NCBI GenBank assembly: GCA_011317545.1
Contig: WUJK01000004.1
Coordinates: 372,001 to 436,000, forward strand
DNA length: 64,000 nucleotides
Direction: 5' to 3'
Source: Coniella vitis
Lineage: Eukaryota; Ascomycota; Sordariomycetes; Diaporthales; Schizoparmaceae
In this document: one piece after another, positions 9,790-21,359 of the stretch
Layout: each line of letters starts with the position of its first letter
Numbering within the stretch: position 1 is the first letter of the stretch
The notes under the pieces: generated by a model
The model's database searches: none
What the model was told of the DNA's origin: nothing
The model's input: the letters and a program-made list of their open reading frames with translations, nothing else
Position numbers and translations under genes: made by a program

Positions 9790-12437
9790 GGTGGAATATG
9801 TGTGTAGGTGAGAGGTGAGGCTCAGTAGCCCTTTCTGGGTGGTGGCCGCGTCCTTTGCTTTCCCGTTTTCCTCTTTCCTCCTTCTTTGCTCTTGTCCTTT
9901 GGTCGTCTCTTTGGCAGAGTTATGGGTTGCCTTGACTCGTGGGGGCAAGCGCTGGATAGCTACGCTCACGATATCCTGGGATGTTGTCGTGATGACCTTT
10001 GTAACAGGGACGCTTCTCAGGAGCGGCCAAGAGACGATTGATTATTGGAAGGATGGGATATATTATAGAAGTCTGAGAAAACGACAAGATACCATCGAGA
10101 ACGGAAAAAGAAAAGAGCAGCAGGGCGGGATAGTAATATGGCAGCCCAGCTACCAGCCTGTATCACCAACACGACGACCACCACCCTCTTTTACTCTGCA
10201 ATGGCACGCTCCATCCCTATTGCCGCGAAGCCGGGGCGAGTCCATGTCTGCCGTGTCCTACGGCACTGATTGGCTCGTCGTAGAATCTAGCAGGACAGAA
10301 ATGCAGGGCCCCAGCTCTCTATTTCTTGGAGGCAAAAAAACTAAGAAGAAATCACTGGCGAGAAATGTGAGAGTGCAACGGTGACTTGCAGCAGCTGGGG
10401 GGCAGTTCGATAGCCGCCGGGCGGGGGTGGAGATGTGCTATCGTACGGTAACAGCAAGCCCGCCAATCACCCTCCAGCGCGCCCTTGTGCCCGGGGTGAG
10501 CCCCCCGGCAGACGGTACAGCAGCTAGCCAATAGGCGCCGTGTGCCGAGCAGCGGTCCCCTTGTCCAGAGCAACCCCAGCCAGCCAGCGAACCGCCCGAA
10601 GCCCTGCAGTGCAAAGCCCACTATCACCAACGCTGTCAGTCGGAGATGGTGCCCAAGTGCTTATTTCCTCTGCTTGTCTGCTGGCACATGCCATCTATCT
10701 GTGCCTTGCAGGTATCACTTATAGTGACTGGCTCTAAGCTCTCGTGTGCAACACGCGGACGTCCGGCATACTTTGCACAGCTTTCAATTCGACTATCTTG
10801 CGATTTCATCACTTGACATCCCAAATCGGTTCAAAAATGGTGAACCAAAACATGGCCGTCACGGCACACGGTTCATGAGCCCAGTGAGCCGCGGCCGTAG
10901 ACCATTCGCCAGGGGCCATTAAGCGCCCGCTTTGAATACAGGCCGGGGTGCCCCTGAAAGTGGTGGAGAGAAGTCATGCCCCAGGCACTCGCACGCACAC
11001 TACTATGTAGTGACGCTTTAACAGGTACTATGTACAAGTAACGAGGTACCTCTCCAGGGTCTAGGTGCTTGTTGCTTGCCACTTGCTGCGGGTGCTGCTG
11101 GTGTTGCTGCACTTGGCAGTGAGCACCGCGTCTCGTTCTTCCAAACTTGTCAATATAAAGAGATAATAGTACTGTGCCTGTGTGCCTAATTTTGGGTACC
11201 GATGATCTGAACCGACTGAGCCGTTAAGATCGGCTTGAAAACATCCAACAATATCGTGAATATATCCCTTGGACACACCGCTCTTGGCCCAGTCCGTACC
11301 GTTCTTCCTCGTCCTCTTCAAGCCTGCAAAGTCGAGAAGTCGTAGTCGGTACGGATCGGCCACTTGATCATAATGTGCAACAGCCCGTCTTCTGATATAT
11401 CTGCAGCTTTCAAATAGACTCGAGATAGCATCAAGAGTGGATGAACGCGCGACAGAAATCGGCAGCGTCTCCCTGGAATTTCACAAGAGCGTTACGGGAA
11501 AAGATGCCAAAAGACCCTCGAGGTGTTCAGAAAAGACAGTCTAAGGGAAAGAGAATAGGGGTATGCTTGAACAGAAAGACCACATCTGTCCGTGGAGTGG
11601 GACAAAAACAGATCTTAAAAGAAATGGACACTGTCATGTAACGAATCTGGTGAATCCCACCACGAATCCTCGATCCCCGGTATATTTACATAGAGAAGCT
11701 GCTGACAAAATCCGACGCCGCAAAACGGCCTAAAAGCTAGCCCGCGCCCGTCGTGCGCCCGCAGAGGATTCCCGAGGCGGGCGGGCTTCATTTGTCAGCG
11801 GCGTGTTTCCATGCCTGTCAACGTAACCCAAACCCTGAGTCTGGCCGACTGTAATCTGTGGCCAGCCGTATTCAGCACCACCTGGATCAATGCCGAGCGA
11901 GTCAATATCGCTCGGCAAACTGTGTGCGCAGCAAGACCTGGAGACACAAAATGTTGCTTAATCATGACTGAGCCTTGTGTCCCCGGACTCTGGATTTCCA
12001 ACGCTGGAAATTGGCCCGACTCCCGACCGCAACGGCTTCGCTTGGCTTCGCTTCGCATCGTGGCTCCTACCGGATGGTCAGTCAGCATCAGCACTGCCAA
12101 GCGGGTGTGTTTGTCCCGTTTTCTGTCTGGAATGAATCTCCATCGAGAACTTGCTTCCGGCGGGTGAGCTTTATGGGCCTTTTGATGTTTGTGGTATATC
12201 CAGGCAAAAGTGTCGTGAGCCTTGAGGCATATAAACCTAGTGTACTTCCAATGCCAAAGACATTCCGATATCTTGCTTCTACCTCTTCATCACCAGCATC
12301 ACTGTCCAACGAACAAGCTCTGAACGTCCCTCACTTGCACTCTCGTCTCTTCTCGGTGATTCCACGACAGTAGACAGCACTACAAACACATACACACCCA
12401 CACACACAGAGAGAGAACCATCTCACCAATTTTCAAC
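9790..12437. other. Long intergenic stretch, no gene seen
   Basis: About 2.6 kb contains no frame with recognisable domains, coherent splice structure or family similarity. It should hold the promoter of the BIM1-like gene at the left and that of the DUF1993 gene at the right. The 5' leader at 12380-12437 has a (CA)n-like run, ACACATACACACCCACACACACAG, quoted here only as a CA-rich tract, then AGAGAGA just before the ATG. Confidence 0.5.
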
Positions 12438-13237
12438 ATGGCCGCCTTCACCCTCTACGACGCTTACTTCCCCATCATGAGAAAGAGCCTCGACTCAGCC
12501 GATTCCATCCTCACTAACGCAGAGAGCCACGCCAAGGCGAACAACATCAACGCCGACGCAGAGTACGCCGAGGCGAGATTGTACGCAGACATGTACACGC
12601 TCACTCAGCAGATCCAGACGTGTAAGTTGTACTTGGGCCCACCACTCTTTTTCGGTATTGGACGTGCTTTTGCTCCAGGCAGATAGATGTCTTGTATTTT
12701 CTGCGAAACTTTGTGCTAACCAGCCCCCAACCCGATCCGGTCCAATCTCACAGTGACACGAACCATTAGTACAACTCTTTCGCTCCTCAGAGGCGAGGAG
12801 ATACAACAGCTGCCTGAGGAAAAGACGTTTGCCGAGTTGCATGCCCGCGTGCAAAAGACGCGCGAGCTGCTTCGAGAGTTTAAGCCTGATGAAGTCAATG
12901 GCAGAGAGGACGAGATTCTCAGCTTGTATGTCGCTGTTTCTTTTTTGTTTTTGTTTTTTTTCCTTTTTTTCTTCCTTTCCCCCCCTCCTTGTTTCTCGCA
13001 GATTCTCCCTCACCAGAGATTACCACACGTATATGAAAACAATATACTGGGCAGATTTACTGATGAAAGCATTCATACAGCGCCCCCCTCCAGCTCTCTC
13101 AGCCCGTCAAGGAGTGGTTGCCCAACGTCACCCTCACCAACGTATTTTTCCACCTCGTCACTGCCTATGGCATTCTGCGCACCAACGGCGTGCCGCTGGG
13201 CAAGAAGGTCTTCCTGGGCCCTTTTGCCGCGCCTTAG
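12438..13237 (+). CDS. DUF1993 family protein
   Basis: There are four exons: 12438-12621, 12754-12925, 13002-13028 (only 27 nt) and 13081-13237. They give 179 residues in continuous phase. The N-terminus is MAAFTLYDAYFPIMRKSLDSADSI as seen in genomic order, with the helix pattern of this DinB-like four-helix family. The middle has EEKTFAELHARVQKTRELL, matching the family's FxELxARIxKT motif. The end FFHLVTAYGILRTNGVPLGK matches the strongly conserved FxHxxTAYxILRxxGVPLGK signature. The micro-exon and its flanking introns were placed because they alone connect the frames (T from AC|C across the last junction). The function of DUF1993 proteins is not established. Cytosolic location is likely, because there is no signal peptide. 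Confidence 0.85.
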
Positions 13238-13585
13238 AGGAATCGCGTATCGACTTCCATGCTGATGGAGTGAGTGGTTGTGGTTGGCGAGTCTGGGTGT
13301 GGGTGGCCCATACTGTGCGCAGTGGAATACAAAGGGGTGCTGTTTGGTGGAATTAGCGCAGTGAGCAGAGAATCACAGTGTGCTAGTATTATCAAATCCA
13401 TTGCAAAAATTATTCCATGAGGTGCCCCTGTTGCAAATATTTGATCTTTCTTTCAAGTTGAGAGGCCGATGTGATTCTTCTGCAGACCCTAACCCCGGCG
13501 CCCACAGTCTATCGTGGCGCTTATCGCAAACCAAGAAGGGAATAAACTCATCCTCCCCTGCTTCCCCTGCCACACTACATCCACC
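13238..13585. other. Intergenic between two co-directional genes
   Basis: About 350 bp lies between the DUF1993 stop and the SRR1-like start. No gene is seen. It probably contains the 3' end of one transcript and the promoter and leader of the next. Confidence 0.6.
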
Positions 13586-14699
13586 ATGACAACCGCCAAC
13601 CATGACACCCCCGGTTCCTCCAACCAACAGGCCAAAGAAGAACAGGATGAGTGGACGTATATCGTGAGGAAGGGCAAAGGCCAGAAGCTTACCCGCCAGC
13701 GAACCAAGTACCACGAGCACCAAATCCTCCCTCCCGTTGCTCCCCCCCTTGAGCACTTTCGCCCCAATCCCAACCCGCAACTGTCCGCCGCCGACATCCA
13801 GGCTCAGCATGATCGCATCGCAGACCAGTTTCTCACTACGCCATGCTTTGACAAGCTCACCAAGCTCATCACCACAAACCTTTCTTCACACGTGCCCATC
13901 AAGCGTGCAGTATGCCTTGGTCTCGGCGCCTTTGAACCTCGTCATGGCTCGTCGGATCTCCAGCGGAAATCGCACATCCAGCTCGCTGCTTTTCTAGCAA
14001 TGGTTTCGATCCTCGGTATGTACATGATCCCCCTTCCACTGTGTCGTGGAAAATCAACGCTCGGCTAAACACTCACACAGCAAAAGAAACCGGGCAAGAG
14101 ATTGAGTGCATCTACCAGGAACCCTGTTTTTCCGAGGCAGACAAAACCTTCATCGCTTCTTTGGGCGGCAAAGTTGTCGACTCTCCCGGCGCATACGGCC
14201 TTATTGATGGTACCACTTTCGTCTATAGTGTTCATCTTTACCGTGATGTTTACGCTGCGGCGCTCGAGAAGCAGTTACCGGGCTTGTTCATCGGCACAGC
14301 GTGGGATGTCTGGGAAGTGTAAGGCTGCTTCGTTTTTTTCTCTTTTTCTTTTCAAGGTTCTCACATACCCCTGCGTGGCGGCTTGGATCGTATCTCTACG
14401 CCAAGAGGTAAGACAACCTCAGCTGACACTGCACTTACAGATACCCAGGCGCCGAGAAAAGCCCTGACTTCCAACGACTCCGCGAGATGGACGCGTCCTA
14501 TGACAAATTCCTCTTCCCGGACGATGATGGTGGCACCTTTCATCAGACTGGTGTCTACTGGAAAGCGATGCCGAGCGCAGACGAGCCCGAGACCGATGCC
14601 ACTGCGCAGTCAGAAGAGTCACCATCAAAGACATCCAGCGGTAGTGTAGATGTCGATGCTCTCGCGGATTCCATCGGCAAGTTGCAGACCGACGGATGA
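13586..14699 (+). CDS. SRR1-like domain protein
   Basis: There are three exons: 13586-14015, 14081-14318 and 14441-14699, encoding 308 residues. I chose the start at MTTANHDTPGSS because it precedes the basic stretch WTYIVRKGKGQKLTRQRTKY. The SRR1-like core shows AVCLGLGAFEP, QLAAFLAMVSIL, then across the first intron ETGQEIECIYQEPCFSEADK, and GTAWDVWEV. SRR1 proteins are named for red-light and clock phenotypes in plants and for heme-related regulation in animals and yeast. In filamentous fungi the role is not settled. The C-terminal 70 residues are Ser/Asp/Glu-rich and probably disordered. It is the last clearly conserved gene before the repeat-rich interval. Confidence 0.85.
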
Positions 14700-17301
14700 G
14701 TTGACTGGGGAAAATCCGATCTGCATGCCCCGTCAAACGGTCAGCTTCGTCCCATGGCTGCTACCGATCGGACCCTTTTACATCGGAGGGACAATTGTTT
14801 GTTCACAGCTACGTGCTTACTGCTGATTGCCTGTGCACACACCATCCGTCGCACTCACCACCGAGCGTACCAGCCCTCTGAGCTTTGTGCCGCTTACGTG
14901 TCACGGGGCAGACTCAACCTCGAGACCGCGTTTAGGAATCCGGACCCTCTGTGGTCAGACGTATGCTCCAAACACACGCGCGCACACACACGTGCTCTCA
15001 AATCCCGTCAGCTATCAACAGCAGCCTCGGAGCTGAGCACACCTTTCACACCGGCCGGGGACAGCGTTGGAGACCTTGCCATCAAACCAACATTTCTTTT
15101 ATGAAACGAGGACAAGGCAATTGTAACTTCTCACGGAGCATCGGAAGCGGTTTCTGCAGAGGGATCTTGGCTTGATTCTTGGTCAGACAAGGATGAGCCC
15201 TGGGATCGTCCGTCGACCTCTTGCCACTCAAGTCAGCCTGGCTAGATATCGCACGTCACTGGCGTAGCAAGCACGCATGTTACCCCTACAAAGCAGGAAG
15301 AACAGGCTTCGACATGGCTGTTTTCAGTTTGTGCTACGGAAACCCAACAGAAGAGGATTCTCATGGGCCATCCATACTACGGGTGGTTTTCGAGGGTTCT
15401 TCCCATCGCACGAAAACTTGACAGACAAACCAGCTACAGAATTAATGAATATACATGACCATGGCTTGACCAACATCAAGAATTGCAAAGACAGACAGAT
15501 GTACACCAGCGTTTCATACCAAGTCAACCGATGTTGATGTGACCTTTGAATATTGTGTAACTAGTTTTGCTATTCGAAATTAGACTCTCTCTATAATCAA
15601 GCATGGACCACCCGTGTGTTTTGAGATGAATACAATGTGTAGAAAAGAATCCCCAGGCGCCAACACCGCCAAATAGCCGCACAAACTCTTTCTCGAAGCA
15701 CGATCCGTAATCGCCCTCGATACATCCTTCTGGTGTTCTCGTAGCCCCATCTCATCGCCTTGAGCAAAGCCGCAATAATATCCAGTCGATCGACCATCTC
15801 TCGCACCTCGTCCTAGTCGACTTTGCTGTGATGAGCCAGTGGATACCGTCTGCCGACCGCAAGTTAGGTCGCGATGCGGTTTGGGGAAAAAAGAGGTTAT
15901 AAAACCTGATTTTCACAGAGGACAAAGCCCCCATCGGAAGCAAAGAGTCGTATGAGATTGAGTATCTTTGAGGTATCTATCTCCTTAGCCAAACGATCCT
16001 GTAAACAGTCGCGCTGAGTCACATGCAGTGGGTAACAAATGTCAACCAAAGCCCAAACAAAGCCTTCCGGAAGCTCCTCTTCCTTAGGCTTCGCCACCGT
16101 CTTCGTGGGCCCGTCTGCCCCCCCCCCCCCTGTTGACTTGGCTTCGAGTGCGTATACTTCGTGGGTCCGGAAGATTGGTCTTGTTGACTTGGGGCAATAT
16201 TTGACGGATACATTATCCCTCGTCGTCTGTGGGGATTCACTTAGTCACCACGGATGCATGCGGTGCGTTCAAGGAGGGTTTGCGTGCAGCCGGTCCGTCT
16301 TCTCGTTCAACTCCTGGAGTATACGCGGAGCCGGGCGTTCAGACTGATCGGCCCGGCGAAACGGCACGCGAGGCGGCGGGAAGGGCCGCCGTCGTCACTC
16401 GAACCGTTCTGAGCCGTGCCGAAGGTGTGGTGATTCGGAAGGTTGGGGTTGCTGAATTGGAAGGGTGGTTGGAGGGAGATAAGGGTTTACCTCACCAAAA
16501 GATAATCATGTTTGAGTAGTGAGCCAGATGGGGTGCCAAAACAGCAAAAATGGTTGGTTGGCAAGACGGAAAATGACTGCTGGCCACCCCAATTGGACCT
16601 CCTCACTTGTCTATAGCTTCTAATCAGGAGCCAGATAACCTTCGGGGGCTTATAGGATATACGAAAAGGACCATGCAGGAGATATAGCTGATCCCTCGGA
16701 GTATTTGAGTGGAAAGGAGCTGAGCTTTGTAGGGAACTTGAAGGAAAAGAAACCATCTTAAAGCCCTTCTAAGCCAGATAGCTACAGAAAAGAGCCCCAC
16801 AGGGGTCAGATCAGAACGAGAAAAGCGCATGTCCATAGTTAAATACTTCTAAAGGGGCTTTGAGCCTGATATATGGGTTTTTGGCTGGGTGGTTTGGCCA
16901 AAGAACGTTCCACACTGAGCCCTGGAACAGTAGTTCTCCTTGCTATCCCATATATAATTGACCGTACGCGAGTGTGTACAGTCAATAGAGTGTATGGTAG
17001 CTTGGTCATCTGTATCCGCCTCCTCCTCGGGTTCTCTATAGCTGTGTTGGCTTTTTAGAAGATCGAGTATCGGAGACCTGTTCGCGTAATGACCCCATCG
17101 TCGGCGTCCCTCTTGCTTCCTTTCCCGGTAGCGGAGTACGCCCTACCCTCCCCGTCGTTCAGGTAGCCTTCTCCAAATCGTCGTTTGCAGAGTGCGCCCA
17201 CTGCAAACTCCATCAAGCTGGCCTTGGAGTTTGTTCTTGGGTGCAACTAGGATAGCCCTTTGCTACCCCTGTTGCTCGACAAAAGCCTTGTAGCACCGAC
17301 A
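14700..17301. other. Gene-poor stretch at the edge of the accessory interval
   Basis: No complete gene is recognised. One minus-strand frame at 15897-16097 reads like real protein (KEEELPEGFVWALVDICYPL, then SKILNLIRLFASDGGFVLCE) but has no family I can name. It could be a decayed exon of a neighbouring element. A run of about 12 C lies at 16118-16129. A stretch around 16860-17060 contains TATATG/CATATA palindromic sequence. Confidence 0.4.
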
Positions 17302-17838
17302 TCAACGAGTACGCGCCGCCGTCAAACACGACGAGACATACGTTAACGGTGAGTAGCCTGATGGTCGTGGCGTACGGTTGTACAGCTGTACGGCACGCTT
17401 CACAGCAGTGTCAGGATCCGTCGAATGAACCATCCAGTCGCGTACGATGCCGTGTTTCAACAGGTCATTCGCCTTCTCGACCTTGCCGTTGCCTCGAGGG
17501 CGTGCTGGCGTGACTGGATAGACCTTACTGCCGTGGCGTTTATGCCACTGTTGGGCTTCGGCGCCGGCGAAACAGCCAGCGTTGTCCGAAATGAGCTCTT
17601 TTGGCGTACTGAACGTGTGCGTGATGCGTTCCAGTAGGGGTAGTGTCATGGCCAGGGCTAGGGCGGCCCTCCCGCTCGACAGCCATGAGGAGTCACATCC
17701 ACTCTTCAAGTTCTGAATCACACCCTCGTAGTAGTCCTCTGGTGGTATATAACTTTCAACTCCATGCTGCCACAAGGTCATGCAACAGTCTCCAACTGAC
17801 CACACCTCCTCGGGTTGCCTTGGTACTCTGGAATCCAT
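17302..17838 (-). pseudogene. Retroelement integrase core fragment
   Basis: The 178-codon open frame contains an rve-type integrase core: KELISDNAGCF provides the second Asp, and RPRGNGKVEKANDLLKHG provides the catalytic Glu. Between them is AEAQQWHKRHGSKVYPVTPA, and downstream is AVQLYNRTPRPSGYSPLTY, a pattern typical of integrases of LTR-type elements. The first catalytic Asp and the zinc-binding HHCC region are not visible in the same frame, and no reverse transcriptase, RNase H or LTR pair was found nearby. The piece is therefore a truncated remnant. It lies directly downstream, on the same strand, of a JmjC-like remnant. Confidence 0.7.
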
Positions 17839-17979
17839 CAGAGCAACCCCTTGTGTGTTCTTGCCACCGCCCTTATTGCCGCTGGGTTCGTTCCCAAATG
17901 CCGCCCGCCACCAGCCCCGCCACCCTTAGCCTGGGGTCCGTGATGCTTCAGACATATTGCTGGTGGATAAAGGTGAGGC

Positions 17980-18610
17980 AGCTGGACCAGAGATAGAATA
18001 TCTAGCAGCAAATGCCGGCTGCTGCAAGCTTCGTATGGTCGATGACGAGGCCCAAATGGCCCTGCCATTTGACCATAAGCGCTGGTCTTCTTGGATGTCA
18101 AAGGCCGCAGTCACCCAGTCCTCCTCAAACTTTGTCGTATCTGCCCCGTGCACCAACATCCACAGTTTGTAGCCCATCAAGGTCAAATTGCACGGCCGCA
18201 GGTTCCCATCTTCATGGTGCCATGCGGTGCCCAGAGTCGGCCACGCCAACATGCCAGTAGGGGGACGTGATGCCCGGCACCTGTTGGCCCATGACCGTTA
18301 CGCAGGTCTGGACCATAATACAACAAGGTTGAGAAGTCCTTCGTCAGCGGGTCGCCTACATGTCCGTCTGTGCTGTACGCTGGGAATAGGTTCGTTCCGT
18401 TGTATTTGGACGGCAGGGCAATGCCGCCAGGGCTGCGAAGCATGCCGTACTCTTCGAGGCGGGCAAAGACCAGTTTGATGCGTTCGTGCAGTTGTGCGAG
18501 TGTGTCAGCCCATATGGCGATGTTGTCAGTAGGAATTCGTCACTGAGCAGTTTGAGTTCTGGGGATGGCCCCAGGATCGCCAGGACCGGAGAAGAACCCC
18601 TTGTACTCAA
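17980..18610 (-). pseudogene. Decayed JmjC-domain protein
   Basis: In two frames joined by a one-base shift near 18227, the minus strand reads VPGITSPYWHVGVADSG and then TAWHHEDGNLRPCNLTLMGY, KLWMLVHGADTTKFEEDW. This matches the JmjC iron-binding core: a PYxYxGxxxSxTxWHxED-like segment, the His and acidic ligands, the following Asn, and GxKxW. A later frame has HTKLAAAGI, like the P-x-L-xxAGI segment that follows in JmjC enzymes. Upstream in a third frame is ARLEEYGMLRSPGGIALP. Stops and shifts show that it is not functional. JmjC proteins are mostly histone or protein demethylases and hydroxylases. Whether this domain belonged to a host gene or to the neighbouring element is unknown. Confidence 0.55.
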
Positions 18611-18884
18611 TGTCGGCTGCTGCGAGCATCTTGGGGGCCTTTATATTCTTTGCACAGCAGGCCTAGATACAGCATCGTGCATCCAGCGGGAGTAGTTTGT
18701 GAGCCGTTTGGTAAATACAGCGCTCTGTATTCTCTTCAGCTTTTGTGTCGCCAGGCGTGAATCGCTGGCGTTTGTTTTGTTGTTCGCACTTGTACCGGGC
18801 CGTGCGTAATGTAGGTTCGATATTGGGCCGCAGCCTTTGATGTCAGGTTGTATTGAGGGCGAAGGCTGGTGTAAAAGTAGAAAG

Positions 18885-18946
18885 CTACTACCGCTGTACT
18901 ACAAAGACAAAAGAAGTATTCCTTTTGTGTAGTACACACGGCTGCT
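18885..18946 (+). repeat. 62-bp direct repeat, copy 1 (with hairpin)
   Basis: This segment resembles the one at 19238-19299. Both share ACCGCTG, an ACAAAAGAA block, and ACGGCTGCT at the end. Copy 1 can fold: arms TGTACTACA and CAAAAG pair with CTTTTG and TGTAGTACA around an 8-nt loop, with a 4-nt bulge. Translated, both give a YYRC/FYRC...LLC...GC pattern that resembles a short Cys motif, so a decayed coding repeat is also possible. Confidence 0.5.
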
Positions 18947-19237
18947 CACATGTAGTTCGACGCTTGACAAGACCGGAGCCTCGAGCCAATGTGCAGCGGA
19001 GGTTGGCTGTCGCCGCCGCGAGCAGGGCCCAGCCATTGGCCTTGAGCTGCAAGGTCAGATACACTCTGAACCAGATGCAATAGGACTAACCAAGGTGGCA
19101 AGATAGCCGTCAAAGACTGTGATACTGACGGGGACGCGGTGTGAGGAAGCTCCAGCGCCTGCTTGGTGTTTGGCGTGATTGCCAGTTTTGCTTCAGATAC
19201 CGTTCGAATTATATAGATTAAGAGCAAGGGAAGGAGA

Positions 19238-19299
19238 ATTATTTTACCGCTGCGCTAAAATAACAAAAGAACTTCTTCTGTGCAATACAGACGGCTGCT
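19238..19299 (+). repeat. 62-bp direct repeat, copy 2
   Basis: This is the second copy of the repeat described at 18885, about 350 bp away. The hairpin arms are not preserved here. The translated pattern FYRCAKITKELLLCNTDGC keeps the Cys spacing of copy 1 (C-x9/10-C-x4-C). Confidence 0.5.
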
Positions 19300-19463
19300 T
19301 TGTATTTGCCAGTCGGTCCTCAGGGACTGGCTGCAGCGCCATAAATGGTTGTGCCAGCACAGAAAAGACACAGCCTACAGTCCCAGCACCTGCGACCGCG
19401 CCGGCAGCCCAGCAATCGCCTGCTGTGGCTTTGTAGTTCCAGGACTACGTCGCTCACGTTTCG

Positions 19464-20540
19464 TCAGTGGCGCCGGCCCATGCGCTCAGTCAAGAGCTTC
19501 TTCGCGAGGAGGTTACCAAGGCGATTATGGATATGATCCAGCCAAAAGTCTGCTTCGCGGTGGAAGTGGCTCGATGTGCCCATGAGACGCGTCATGCTCG
19601 CGGATTGTACCGAGTCGAGCTTGTTGTTTGCTCGTTTGATTATATTGTCTCCAAGAGAAGAGGACTGTGCTGTGGTTGACATCTGATCGGGCCGTCGCAA
19701 AAGATCGCTTGGGGGCTTTTAGCAAAACACTCAGATGCTTTGTATGAGTTCTACCTCCACGTGAAACATCCCAAAGCTTTCGAGGATGCTGAACGCTGCC
19801 ACAAGTGCAAAGTCGATTCTGAATGTTGTTGGCTACCTTGACAAGCAGTCATTTATTTGACTACATGGCGTAACCTTATTCTCAAACGGGCCGTCTGAAA
19901 AGAAACGAGTCCTTTTGAAAGATGCAGGGTCGCGCGCCGAACCAGAGTGCATTGGTCGTCCGTGCAAAAGGTGAGCAACCGCGAAGCAGAGTAGCGCATA
20001 TATGAATGCTAAGTCTGTTGTCTGAATGTAGCCAAACAGCTCAAACTCTGCTGATATTTAGGAAGCAAGTGTAGTGCTGCTATGGTCTCCTTTCTTGTTG
20101 TAGGAATAGATCTTGACGTAAAGCCCGGTTTCCTATGTATGTGCTGTTGCTGGTGAAAATACAGTTGAATTGCCGAGCGATTCCGTTGATCCCAAGCAAA
20201 CGAACAGAATGGCCGTGAGAACGGAAGGCCTCGATTTCAACTCTTGAGCTCCTCTCCTCGGTGAGCAGCACTGGCTTGACGTTGTTTACGGTGAATGACG
20301 CCCCCGTTCTCTGTACATGCCTGGACCCTTAATCGATCTCGTTGCTGTTTTCTCCAGAGCAATTAAGGTCTCCAACGTCCGTAGGATCTTTGAACAAAGC
20401 TTGATCAATTTCATGGCATCAAAGGCAGGAGTAAAGGCATTCCCGTACCATTGAGAGAGCATAGCCGCTTCATCTGAACTTGAAAATGCATGCCCCTTGA
20501 GGAAGCTCGCGAAACCCTCGGCCGTTTTAGTCCCCGTCAC
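19464..20540 (-). pseudogene. Decayed coding fragments of unknown family
   Basis: Two minus-strand frames look protein-like but are interrupted by stops between them. At 20286-20540 I read EGFASFLKGHAFSSSDEAAM and AMLSQWYGNAFTPAFDAMKL, a helical pattern. At 19464-19700 I read NIIKRANNKLDSVQSASMTR and HREADFWLDHIHNRLGNLLA. They lie upstream of the JmjC remnant on the same strand and may be N-terminal parts of that decayed gene. That link is inference. I do not recognise a family. Confidence 0.3.
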
Positions 20541-21359
20541 GGAATCAAAGTCGTTACAGTATCACGTGTTTCTGTTGCGTATTTGAGCGTTCTCAGCTTC
20601 ACTTCAGCCTATCTCGCCATGTCCTCTAATATCCACTCAATGGGTGTAGCAAAAAGCGCGGTCATTCGCGAGGGGCTAGGCAAACCCGCCTCTGCTGGGC
20701 TCTTGGCACCACGCGGCGAGGTTGACGGAATATCAGGGAAGAGACAGGGCTCGAAGAGCACATATACTCGTAGAGTCTCGCTGACTCTTCGCGGGCGAGC
20801 TGCATCTCGCTGAAACGCGTTACCAGAAGTATTTATATTGAGCCGAGGTTCCCCGGTCTCTTCGTTGTTGGATCTGCCACCAGCCGACAGTACTTGTTGT
20901 GGGTTATGTCGTAATTGGTAAGCCTGCCAGCAAAGGCGAGGCCGTGGTTCTCGGGGGAAGGCATGAAGACGGCTGCTCAACCATAAACCGACCGGCCGAT
21001 TCGTTCGAGGGTGAATTTGACAATGAGCCATTGCCGCACTGGATATTGTCTTCCCGTTTCCACCCAATGTTTCACATTGGCGTGATGGTGTATTCGAAAC
21101 AGCGTCTTTGGCGGCACTAATGTGATCTGTACATGTTTTGATCATTAGTACACATGTACACAGGAGAGCCGAGGAAGAACATAAGAAGGAACGAAAAAGA
21201 GCCAAGACAGCCGGTCTAATACGTACACCTGCTTGATGCAAGACACGTGATCAAGATGCCGTGGGATTTCGAACGTATTTTCGCCTGCGCTCTTTTTTTG
21301 GCAGTCCCTGTCGTATGGTCCTCATCAAAAGCGACCGAAACAGAAATCTGTTGTAGACA
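20541..21359. other. No gene seen
   Basis: About 0.8 kb holds only frames without recognisable features. A GTACACATGTAC palindrome lies near 21150. Confidence 0.4.
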
